Positions 36,702-48,000 of a stretch of DNA of 64,000 nucleotides are shown here, in pieces. The position numbers and the translations under genes are program-made. The first letter of the stretch is position 1; each line of letters starts with the position of its first letter. Source of the DNA: Bolinopsis microptera (taxonomy: Eukaryota; Ctenophora; Tentaculata; Lobata; Bolinopsidae); NCBI RefSeq assembly GCF_026151205.1, contig NC_087081.1:12668340-12732339 (forward strand). Direction: 5' to 3'. Under the pieces are notes generated by a model. It was not told the DNA's origin and ran no database searches. It worked only from the letters and a program-made list of their open reading frames with translations.

Positions 36702-37443
36702 ATGTACGAGGAAATTCAATCTTGCAATTTGATGAACAAGAGATCAGTAACGAAAGAGAAACCATGCGAATGCTTGGAAACTGTTTGTTGTATATTGGAC
36801 CAGTTCAGTATCACCTGGCTAAGGAAGGCGATACCTCTTGCAGAAGAAATTGACAAGTTGAAAAGTGAGAAGATTTCAGATCAGAGTATTATCATCGATC
36901 TTCAGAATAAGGCTATTGAAAGAAGCAACAAACAGCTCAAATCAATGCAGAATACCGTGCAAACGGAGATGAAAAGCTACTCTTCAGTCGTTAGAAAAAG
37001 CATCAATCCTGCTTTCGCCCCGAAGAAGATCCACGCTGCAGTTAAAAAAGTAGAAAACCAGATTGAGTGAAGCAAGAACGTAATCATTTATGGTCTATCA
37101 GAATCAGAGAACGAGCAACTGCTGAGTAATGTTGAGGAGGTTCTGAATGAAATTAGTGAGAAGCCTTTAGTCAGGGACTGCTGCTGTATTGGAGCTCCGA
37201 AAGAAAATGTATCCAGACCAGTAAAGTTCACATTGAGCAGTTCTGACCATGCAACACCAGAGATCAGAAACACCAGTACACTACGCTCAAAGGAGGGGAA
37301 CAGCTCAGTTTACATCTGCCCTGATAGGACTGCCACGGAACGAAAAGCTTATAAAAAGCTTGTAGAAGAACTGAGACTGAAACGAACTACAGAGCCTGAC
37401 AAGTTTCATAGTATTAGGAACAATAAGATAGTCAGCTTGTAGA
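36702..37443 (+). pseudogene. LINE ORF1-like protein remnant
   Basis: A coiled-coil part (EEIDKLKSEKISDQSIIIDL, ending KKVENQIE) is followed by an in-frame TGA. It then reads NVIIYGLSESENEQ, ENVSRPVKFTLSSSDH, LRSKEGNSSVYICPDRT, ERKAYKKLVEELRLKR and FHSIRNNKIVSL. This order, a coiled coil followed by an RRM-like fold with a late VYICPDRT..ER..Y..L..EL motif, is typical of CR1-type LINE ORF1 proteins. The stop and the missing ORF2 show it is dead. Confidence 0.7.
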
Positions 37444-37607
37444 GAGTATAACTAGAGGCGAGACTGGCTAAAATTATTATTCCTACTTATCTAAATTTAA
37501 ACATTATTATTGATTTTGATCTTGAAGGGACCATAATTTTTGAGGCCATTACTTGCCAATGATGTCAATGTTTATTTCAGGATTACCACTTTTGGAACTC
37601 AATAAAT

Positions 37608-37638
37608 GTATCCTTGTATCCTTGTATCCTTGTATCCT
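37608..37638 (+). repeat. Short tandem tail TGTATCCT
   Basis: About four copies of the 8-mer TGTATCCT follow an AATAAATG motif after the ORF1 remnant. CR1-like LINEs end in such short tandem repeats rather than poly(A), so this likely marks a LINE 3' end. Confidence 0.6.
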
Positions 37639-37640
37639 AT

Positions 37641-37990
37641 CAGGTCCAGTTACTACAAAATGCCGTAGCCAAAGCTGTTGATAGGCAATATAAACATTAC
37701 CATCTTGAGGATGAACTGATCAATCTTTACTGGTTGGATAATGGATATAGAGAAGAGGATTGAATTCAAAATCTCACTACAAAATCTCACAAATCCATAC
37801 TAGGATTGGCTCCAACTTATCTGCAAGATATGTTCGGATTTATGTTTGGTGTAGGTAGCCTCTCTGTAGTAGCTTCTAAGATGTACAATCAATTTGCTAA
37901 TTCTTTGAAATCATTAAAGCTCTTCTAAAAACTTTGTCGAAAAACTATTCAAGTCATATTTGGTGAAAGACCTTCAATTTAAAAAATATA
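37641..37990 (+). pseudogene. C-terminal end of a LINE reverse transcriptase, decayed
   Basis: Frames across indels give VQLLQNAVAKAVDRQY, INLYWLDNGYRE, RIEFKISLQ and LGLAPTYLQDMFG. The motifs (LQNxAA+.. then LxWLPxxYRIEFKI and GLAPxYLxD) match the end of CR1/Jockey-type RT proteins. It follows the tail of the neighbouring LINE remnant, so at least two insertions are stacked here. Confidence 0.65.
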
Positions 37991-37999
37991 ACCTCATCG

Positions 38000-39215
38000 A
38001 ATATTTTGAAATGGCCACAACCCATTTAAATATTTTAGTTTCTCTTATTCCGTCACATCTTACTATACATTTCTAACAAAGTAATCGTATAGTATCAATT
38101 AAACCAATTCAGTATCAACAAACCACGATAAACTATGTAGAAGATAAGAGGTATGTCACAAATAGAGCCGACTCTAGAGGAAAAAGCATATGATAAAAAC
38201 GATAGGAAATAGTATGAATGGGTACTCCACATCAAAGAGAATACATGAAAACATAGTTAGTAATCAAATTACACATCAAAAAGATAACCAAATAGGGTGA
38301 AAAGGAGTTTCGAAATGCGACAATAATACTGAAAAACAACCTAGGTATTATTGTGAAAATATGACATTATTTGCTTTAGCGCTCGATTTTCATACCACGG
38401 TGTAAATATTCGAAAATATGCGCGGCGCACCTAAAATTTTGGTTCCATTAAACATGAATTTTTTGGTCAAAATTATATTAAATATACTTTAATTAATTGT
38501 TATTACAAGATATAAGTTTAAAAATTTTCAAAATATAGCATATAAGTACCAAAAATAAATTGCGCGCAAAAAAGTCAAAATTTTTACCACTTTTTTGGAT
38601 TTTTACCTCAGAACAAATAGAGGGATTTGTTTTATTTTTACACAATCTTGTGCGGCTGTCTTTTAGCTATCTTCATGCAAGTTTTGCCGACATACCAACA
38701 AAATTAACTTGCTCAAAATATCAAAAAACATGGTTTTTTGGCCTATTTTTGGCCCAAAAATCGGTTTTTTGCAATTTTACCCCAGAACAATCAGTCCAAT
38801 CATTTTAAAACCACTTTCAATCGATTCTACGGTCAAAAATACGTCTAGTAAGGTGTATCTGGGGTCCCTAGCGTATCGAGCAGACAATGCCCGTAAGAGC
38901 CTTTACTATAATAATGTATGCGTCTAATTCATCATAAATGGAAGGCGCGCCGGTGTAATTTTTGCGCGCGAATTTACGATTTAAACGAAAAGAAACTGCA
39001 GGGCACTAGAAGTGCGATTTTCACGAAATGTACTCCCCACCCCCCCCCCCCCACCTCCAGCCTGCAAGATTTCTTGCCCCACAAATTATTTTCTATTTAA
39101 AAAGATTTCGCGAATCCCTTTGTAAGCGAAAAGTATGTCACTGTTATTGGATCCATAAATAACGAAAAATTTACGTGCGTATTTTCATGAATTATATTAT
39201 GTTACATATTGTAAT
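38000..39215. other. Non-coding stretch with GC-rich patches
   Basis: AT-rich sequence with GCGCGC patches (38420, 38945) and a C-rich run near 39045. The motif AGCGCTCGATTTTCATAC at about 38379 recurs at about 54244 near the USF gene, so a dispersed repeat is likely. No gene is supported. Confidence 0.45.
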
Positions 39216-39224
39216 TATGGTAAG

Positions 39225-39297
39225 CCTCACGTAGCACGATGGTTGAGGGCGCGCTCGTCAAGCAGTTGTCTCGGGTTCGAGTCTCGTCAGCGGTCAT
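39225..39297 (+). other. tRNA-like or tRNA-derived SINE candidate
   Basis: An A-box-like TAGCACGATGGTTGAGG and a B-box GGTTCGAGTCTC (39274-39285) stand about 40 bp apart, as in polymerase III promoters. The would-be anticodon stem is poor and I could not fold a good cloverleaf, so a tRNA-derived SINE head or tRNA pseudogene is more likely than a working tRNA. Confidence 0.35.
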
Positions 39298-40230
39298 TCT
39301 TTTGGCAATTATTAATTATTTTACTAAAATTATCATCAAAGCACCTTGTAATATACGTTATCCGATAGATTATACTGTTCGTACTTCATCTAGAGAACTA
39401 AGAGACTGAGAAGACCGGCATTTAAGGATTTGTCCGGGGAAGGCCTCGTTCACACTGGAACATGTCAAATTATTGTAAACGGAGTTATCTGGTAATGTTT
39501 GTTTTGTTTATGGCTAGAATTTAGAATGGAATCAATGTGATGAGGATCCAGAGTTAATTACCTGCTAGGATTAATAAGTCAGTTCTCCAGTTGAAGAGAC
39601 CCTTTCTCAAACTTTTAATGAAGAAATATTCACTATGCCTATGGCAGTATCAAGTATATTCTGAGAAAGAATATAGCCAGGAATAGTACCTCCTTTAATG
39701 GTAACCATGGTAACTATAGTAACCACTGTGAATCTTGATCTTATAACAACTAGTATCCTTTAAGACTTAGACAGTACAGTGAATAAACACGCTGAAAAGC
39801 GATGAAAATGCAAGCGCGCGACCGAATATGTAGTGCTGAAAGAGGGTGCCGAAATCTCGCGGAGAATCTCACGATATTGTGAGCCTAGCTATGGGATTTA
39901 AACGAAACTCGCAAAAATCTGGCAAAAATCTCGCGCGCGTTACGTCGAAGTTTTCACGCTATAAACAAGTGATAAAATACACGTTAAGAGTATAAAATAC
40001 ATGTTAAGTTCCTAATTCCCTCAACTTTTAAGTTAAACTTTTTCTGTTTCCTCATTTATTTACAAATTTTGTGCGATGAGTCCGGCTGCAAAAGGTGGTC
40101 TGCGGAGAATTACTACGCAGTGATGAAGTAATACTAATGCTACCTCTGCCAACTGTTATCTTATCTGTTCTGATTGTTATTCCAATTTGATCGCTGTAAC
40201 ATTAGCTGATAAGCTATTACACTCTAACAG

Positions 40231-40768
40231 GTGAGGTGTTATCAATAAAGCCTCTCTCAAGCGTTAGTGACGGTGGAAGTAACAGTGAACAAGAGCCGAG
40301 GGAAAAGGACAAGAAAAAGGAGTCTCTAGCGACTCAGCTGACTCCAAACTCTTTTACCAGACATGGATATAACGTTGAGCATCTCAGAGGGACCATATGT
40401 GGGCCTTTGCCCGGTTAGTAGAGTGAATAGAACAAATAATGGTCTGTTAACTTTATGATTCTCATGCTGAATCATCTCGACGTTTTTTTTTCATTCAATC
40501 TCCCATTAAAAATTCAGTTAAAATAACGAGTAACAGCGTTTTTCTGACAGCTCCCAGCAGCAAGAGACATGCCATTCCTGTATCCTTACCAGTGGCCTCA
40601 AGTTATCTTCCAAGTCTAAAAGCTGATAAAATCTATCCTCTGACATTAACTCGTTACAAGTTTTACACAACTTATTCTCCAGGTATGGTGACCAAAGAGG
40701 GACGAACTGGAAAACACAGACACGACCCCACCAAAACCACTGTTCAAGATCATTACAGACATCAGTAA
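40231..40768 (+). CDS. Two last exons of an unrecognised small protein
   Basis: Exons 40231-40413 and 40683-40768 are both phase 1 with good GT-AG sites. They read EVLSIKPLSSVSDGGSNSEQ, a charged Lys/Glu stretch, then FTRHGYNVEHLRGTICGPLP, joined to GMVTKEGRTGKHRHDPTK and ending YRHQ plus a stop. The phase matches the exon at 21215-21464, and a joined product would be about 172 aa. They could instead belong to a gene with unseen nearby first exons. The gene converges on the MFSD8-type gene. Family not recognised. Confidence 0.5.
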
Positions 40769-41891
40769 AGACTTTACTAAAGTGGGAAACAAGTAGTGTG
40801 TGCAATGTTAGGGAATCTAAACGATATATGAGCGATGATCAGTTCAGTAGTGGTTAAATATCAACTGAATTATTAGCGAAACAGTATCATAGATTTCCCA
40901 ATTTCGCCAAGTGAGGAGTTACTGAGCAATCTCTTTGCCGTTTTCTCAAATTATGTGTGAAGTGCATACCTGAGCATTAGTTTGTGTTATGAATAATCAA
41001 TACCGGTTAACATTTCATTTATACTGGAGTTTTACAAGTGTTTTTTGTTTTTAAATGACACTGACAAATCAGACTCGATTATAGATGCGTCAAGAACTTA
41101 GGTCTAAAAAGGGCCACAGGAAGAATCTTGTATAATATTTGCATATTGGTACCTATGTCGTGTATAACATAATTTATCTGCGGTTTAATTTATAACAATT
41201 CAGATAAGAGTGGTATTTTATCTTTTATTTTGATAGACATCAACTAACAATTCTTGTGGGACCATCAATATTTATTATCTCTCTCTAATCTAATTCATCA
41301 GTCTTATTAGTCTAATATAAAGTAGACAATAAAATACAACCTTCTTCAGCAAAGAAATTCAAACTAAAATAACCCCTATACTAAGTAAAAATTAATAACA
41401 AAATCGTGAACGAAAATTTATTTTCAGCACGTATCAGGGCAATATTCTGCGATCTACTCAACCTTTTTAATAATTTAACAATAGCTTTCGTCTGATTGTT
41501 CCGTATTAAACCAGCAACTTCGAAAGATCTGAAAGTTGAGAAACAAAAACATTTGTATCTTCATCAAGCAATATTTTAGTGGACGCCAACAAAGACTTTT
41601 AAAACAATACACATATTCAAGCCACTGCTCACGTGCAGTAATCCGTTATCAACATCAGAATAACTAAAAGTGTCATGACTAACATCATCATTCAAATATA
41701 GCAGATTTAAACATAAAGTTTCTAAAATTAACCAACATTACAGCTATACCTACTTCTAGTCCTATATCTACACTGATCTTAAACACCACTTATTTCTGTG
41801 GTCTCTGGTTTCAAGTTTTTGAGATTTTATCACACTTTTGACTTTGAGCTTCTCCGCCAGAGCTGGCATGTCTTCTAATTTACTCTCTTTA

Positions 41892-41905
41892 TGACGTCAC
41901 GTGAC
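41892..41905. promoter_or_regulatory. Overlapping CRE and CLEAR-type E-box
   Basis: TGACGTCA (41892-41899) overlaps GTCACGTGAC (41896-41905), 13 nt past the stop of MFSD8 exon 14b. GTCACGTGAC is the palindromic core of the vertebrate CLEAR element of lysosomal genes. Its position in a 3' UTR rather than a promoter makes a regulatory role uncertain. Confidence 0.35.
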
Positions 41906-41917
41906 CGGAAGATAACA

Positions 41918-42041
41918 TTATGTGAATATTTCTGCGTTAAGAATCTGGATCCTCCTATCAAACGAGTGCATGTGTCTAGATCCGAATAACACTAAGATTG
42001 CTCCAGCCAAGCACACTGTTAACATTACTACCGCGATCACC
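41918..42041 (-). CDS. MFSD8 alternative last exon 14b
   Basis: This exon is also 124 nt and phase 2, with acceptor ATATTTCAG. It begins PVIAVVMLTVCLAGAILVLF and ends AEIFT plus TAA. Its length, phase and spacing of G-S-x-H and the final FT are the same as in exon 14a, so the two arose by tandem duplication and then diverged. Several minus-strand AATAAA motifs follow (about 41417 and 41268). Confidence 0.75.
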
Positions 42042-45000
42042 CTGAAATATATTGTATCACGTGGTGACCCCCACTGTCGCTTCACTATAGTGTAGAGTTT
42101 CAACGATACAGGCGGGTCAATATATATATATTTCTTGTCATACGTTGTATGACCCGCCGGGTCATACAACGTATGACAAGAAATATATGGGAATGTTCAA
42201 CCACCATGTAATTGCTAGGGTTAGCATTTTGGACCTATGGGAAACTAGACAGTAGACATTAGAAACGCTTGGATCTAGTCTAAACAGTTAAATCCACTCA
42301 ATTTCAATGCTTCTTAAATTTTCATTTGCGGTACACTTGTTTTATTGATTTGGTGTTCGTGTGAATACGGTTAAATGTTGGGCCTTGAAGAAAAAAATAG
42401 AAATATTTGGAAAACTACAGAAAATACATATACAAATTTTATTCTAACAATAACAAATCATTTAAAAAATCCGAACTGAAAATTTCTAGAATCCGTTGGA
42501 ATACATCAGTAACACAAATATCGAACGACGAAAAATCAACAGGCTTTAAAAAATGCCCTGAAATTAGCAGGTTCAATTAACGGTCGATTACAAACAATCC
42601 AAAACTCACAACGACGCCAAAAAATCAAAAAAGCACGCTTGGCATATAACAATAAATATAATAGCAGAGTTTTGTCCTGCGGGTGCTTAACGTACACCTC
42701 ATGAAGATCTGAGATCTCACCCAGTTTGTGACTACCCGATTAAGTAGCTCTTTCAGCCACGATTCACTCCCCCGTGGGACTTGTTTTGTCAACATTCCCC
42801 CCAGTTATCCGAGTGTAGAGGCTACAAAACAAATGGTTTCTCCGCAATTAATCTCAGGTGAACAGATCACGTTGAAGTTTCTCGTGGCGACTCTCAAATG
42901 TTTCGAGATGATTACTACCAAGAAAAACAAGGATAGGAGCAATGGAAAGAGCAGGTGCTAGAACGTACACCATCGCCCTGAAATAACGGAAATTAAAACG
43001 AGAAAATAACGGACATTAAAACGGGGAAATAACGGACATTAAAACGGAAAAACGAAAATCAAAACGGTAAAACACGACCAGTAAGGGACAACGAATATCT
43101 GCGAAAACTATTCAAATTGAAAACGTATCAAACGGATCAAACACACGGTACAGACATAATATATTACAGAGATTTTTCCAGAACCCCCTCCAGATTTTAC
43201 AAGTGATCAAATACTAATTATTAACATATGTATATTGCAACGAACATGAAAGGAGTATTTCAGATATTTTAATTGAAAGTAAACGTGATAGGAATACATC
43301 GTTGTTACCATCGAAATATTAAAATGTTGAGAATTGCTGTGATTTAATGTTTTATTTTCAACGACCACCTATAGTGACCTATTTTCAACTTTGCCGGCAT
43401 ATTGGTAAATGTATCCCTAAAAGCCTCTCATTGTGTCTCCTTATTATATACATTTTAAAATTAATTCGATTGCAGTTGTGATTAAAAATACATATTAATT
43501 TCCTGACGTAACCTAAACCTCTAATAAATTTATTATATAATACTTTAACCACATGAAATTTCGCTTTTTAATCACAAAAAATATCAAAAAGAACTTGTAC
43601 TTGTAATCAAAGACAGATAAACGTTACTCACGGCGGCCCGAAGGCTTGAAAGAGAGAAGTGAAGATAGCGGGACCGACAGCGCGTGAAAATGAGCCAACT
43701 GCGGTGAGTATTCCCATCACCGTACCCTAAACAGTTGCAACGTGAGAGATTGAGAGTGGTGAATTAATTAAGGGAAAGTAAACAAAAGAAATGTTAATTT
43801 TCATCAAATAATCACTACACAACAGATAACAGGAGCTGTAATAATAATACAGATTATTTTATATTTACTGATAAATTATATGATACCTGTGGATGAGGTC
43901 CCAGAATCTTAGAAGTTCGGCTCAGTAACAGAACTACTCCAAGAGGGTAGCTGAACAGTAGTATGCTATCTGGGGAGAAATTTCAGTCTTATTAAGTGAA
44001 TCGTGGTCGGTATTTTTTAAATCGGTTATTTGCCTGCTTAAGTCACAGATAGATAACGCAATTCAATTGTAATCTAGCTGTATTTCTCCCACTTTCCCAT
44101 CAATTTTCATGTGTGAAGTGTCCCCAAGTTTTTATCCGTGTATTTTTTACCACGAGAACTAATTAAATCCAATATTATATGAAGTTTTTATGGACGAATG
44201 AATTTATCGCTTACAATTTTAGTTGGATCGATTAAATCTGAGTTTTTAGTAATACAGCTCATAAGACAGTCATGAGTCAGGCGTCAGTCCGAATGCCCAT
44301 GTAATAGCGTTACCGTGTGTAAAGTAAATGATTATAACTATGCATGAGTATGAATTTTCGAGTTTTAACTTTATAGATGATTGTGAACACGATGAAAACT
44401 GTACGACATACGACATGCCAACTCAGTTGGCAGTCTTGGCACGTGTTCACAATCATCTAAAAGACTTGCCAGACTGACTTTTTTACGATGTACGTACGCG
44501 CGTACGGGACTGCCTACAACGCGCGCTCAAAATCGACGCGGGCGCGCGCAATCTTAGTTTGGAAAACGGCCAGCATTCTATAAAATCGTTACCGCGCGCT
44601 ACAAACACTACCGAAAAAAGGCATCACAATTTGAGATTCCTTTTGAGAGATTGCCACACGAACAAGCAACAACAAAGTACAAACAAACCAAAAACATAAA
44701 CAACAAATTCTGAAATCCGAAAAGTTCCTTTAACATTTATGTCTCGAATATGTTTCGATTGACTGCAGGTTTTATTATTACTAGATAAAAATACCTCATT
44801 GAAAAACAGTAGTCAGGAGTGTAAAGCTACTTGACACGAGACTGTCACGCAGTGGCGTAACGTTGCCTGTTGGCGCCTCCGCCGAATATGCACTCCCCTG
44901 TTGGCGCCCCTCCCCTTTTGGCGCCCCTCCCTAAAATTGAACAAATTAAGTGATTTTAGAGGATACGCCGGTAAAATCTCTAAAAAAGTGTGTTTCTAGA

Positions 45001-48000
45001 TCAAAACGCGCAGTTTTGCTAATACCTCAGTTAAATTTTTCAAAATTGTCCCACATTCAAACGCCCCCCCCCCCCCCCCCCCCCCCCCCCCGCACAGCGA
45101 GGTCAGCGGGGCCCTTAGTTACGCCACTGCTGTCACGTGTCTAATTGTGGCTAAGATCAAACAGTATTAGAAGAAAATACAAAATAACGAGGAAAATGGT
45201 ACTTGAAACTTACTGGCAACGAGAAACTGAGCAATGTTGAGACGATGCTGAGTGTGACACCATTTGTTCTGCCAGTTACACCCTGTTACCTCCGTATTAT
45301 TCTGAGGAAAACAATTAGTTGTAAGTTAGTTAATTAACTAATTAACACAATATAACCGTTATCCTGAAATTACAAACCGGATAATTGATAGGGCTTTTTA
45401 ATGACTTCAGACACTATTTTCAAACCAGTATTAAATGGGTATACTCATATTGGCAGAAACAATTTGATTAAAGAATCCGGAGTGAATAAGTTAAAAAAAC
45501 AAGTTCTTTACCGGATTAGAAATGGAAACATTGCTGAGAGGAGTCCACTGTATCCGGGGTATATAGCCTGGTCCTACTGGATAGAAGAGAATGTACGCAA
45601 ATGCGCTCATTGAGAACGCAATCCCCATCATCTTGCGCTCACCAAACCTCTTTCCTGTAATTATTTACGCTAAGTAACTGCGTTTTCAAGTTACCTTACA
45701 ATCTGATATAAATAAGAGCAATTTTTGAGGGAAGGAAGTAGAATAATCCCAACATAAATAACATTCTTTTCGCCTCACATAAAACGAGGTATTTTCAGAG
45801 AAGGAATGTAGATAGTAGAATGTAGTAGTAGTAGTTGTCAAATGTCGACCAATTCGTAGAAATGTGATAATGGGAAAATACCAAGAATATGTTCATACGA
45901 CTCACTAAATATGCGAAAAAAGTCATTACAACGAACAATAAATTCGGACAAAGTTCAAATAACACTAATAAATCTATGGCATTATCTTACCGAGAGGTGT
46001 AGCAATAGCAAAAGTCATGAAGGAGAACACGGAGGTGCAGGTTAAGAATATGCTGCTGTATTTGATAGCTTCTGTCTGGGACAACCTGGGTAATAAGAGG
46101 GGTTTTGAGTGATTAATTAATTAATTATAGGTATTAGTTATGTGATTATAGGCATTAATTATGTGATAATAGGCATTATTGAATTTCCAGATAGCTTATT
46201 TGTAAGAAGTCTAGTCTATGCAAGACTCAAGGGAACTGAAGGAATCTTAAAAACAAAGTGACACTGTAGTCTATAAGTGAAACTTGGAAATAAAGTGAAA
46301 TAAAGGTGATAGAGGGACTAACCCGAGTTCAGCCTGTATAATGGGAGTATTGAGTGTCTCCATAACAGTGAAGCTGAGCATTGCAATGTAAAACAGAGCG
46401 TTACAAATCACAATTCCAGACCATTTGACCCTCAGAGCTGAAATTGTACGGTTATTAAAACTTATTGCTGGACGGAGAATAAGGAAAAACAGATACACGT
46501 ATTTCCATTCGTCTCTCTGAAGCGTAATGACCTGATGATCTCTGAACTCTTTAAGGGTCTTTAACTGAAACTATGAAAGAAAGGGAAGTTGAAAAATAAA
46601 TTAGAAGTGAAAGTGAAAGTGAAAGTGAAAGTGAAAGGGACTAACTGGCCATTTCGGAGCTCTGAACAATGGAGTTGACCATGAACTCTGCTGGGGTTGC
46701 GTCCTCTCTGAACCACACAGCCACAATCACCATGTTTACTGTTATCAATATTGCTGAAATAGAGTGAAATGTAAAATTAAATTCTAAAATATTTAATTAT
46801 GTACTTTTGTTTTACTGAAATTTGTGTCTAGACTGAATAATGTGTTAGTATCATGAATACCGAGGTTAGCTACATCAGAATCATTGTTTTTATTATGTGA
46901 ACAAAGGACACGGCCAAAGTCAGGTAGGCTATAATTAAACAACTGCATTCGTCAAATACACAGAATGTGCGTACATTCTTATGTGACAGGATATGATGTT
47001 ATTCTAACCTTACAAATATCCCCCCTGAAATGACATGGAACTATTGTGGAACTTCCAACTTCCTCCTTGTCCTTGAAGTCTAAATATCTAAACAAAGCTT
47101 CAGACTCCCTGGACTAATCTAATCCACAATTAGATATCCAAAGTGATCTTATATTACATTTTACTGTAAAGCTGTAACTAGGAATGAAAGGATAATAATC
47201 CGATGTATACTAGCTACCAATACAGTTTCTAATTTTGTCCAAATCCACCGTGTCAAGTCTGGATTACAGTATTTTACTGTGAAGGGAAGTTACAAAGTAT
47301 TATAGTTATAACTTATACCTGACAGATAGGCAGGGAGAGTGTACTGTGATACCTCCCAGCTCTCATAACAGAACCCTTTCTGTACCAGTGACGTCACCAA
47401 AGCAGTGACGTCACAGTATTATAGTTATAACTTATACCTGACAGATAGGCAGGGAGAGTGTACTGTGATACCTCCCAGCTCTCATAACAGAACCCTTTCT
47501 GTACCAGTGACGTCACCAAAGCAGTGACGTCACAGTATTATAGTTATAACTTATACCTGACAGATAGGCAGGGAGAGTGTACTGTGATACCTCCCAGCTC
47601 TCATAACAGAACCCTTTCTGTACCAGTGACGTCACCAAAGCTAAACCTGAACAAAATCTCGTGTTAGTGAAACACACTATCAGTCTGTGCACTTGATAAG
47701 CAGATAAGTGATTATTATTTGTGGAGAAATGTTATCTTGTAACGTGATTCAATTAGAAATCAAACAGGTGCTGTACATGGACACTGGATAGGTCCTAACT
47801 CCTATCCTTGTTAATACACACCAGCCTGAGCTTACCTGGACCTATGATGAAACCAGCAGCCTGAGCTAACCTGAACCTATAATGAAACCAGCAGCCTGAG
47901 CTAACCTGGACCTATAATGAAACCAGCAGCCTGATCTTACCTGGACCTATAATGAAACCAGCAGCCTGAGCTAACCTGAACCTATAATGAAACCAGCAGC

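Noticed and set aside
47297..47534. Extra exon 6 copies as mutually exclusive exons
   Set aside because: They lack an AG acceptor at the right place and their protein sequence is the same as the first copy, so there is nothing to alternate.
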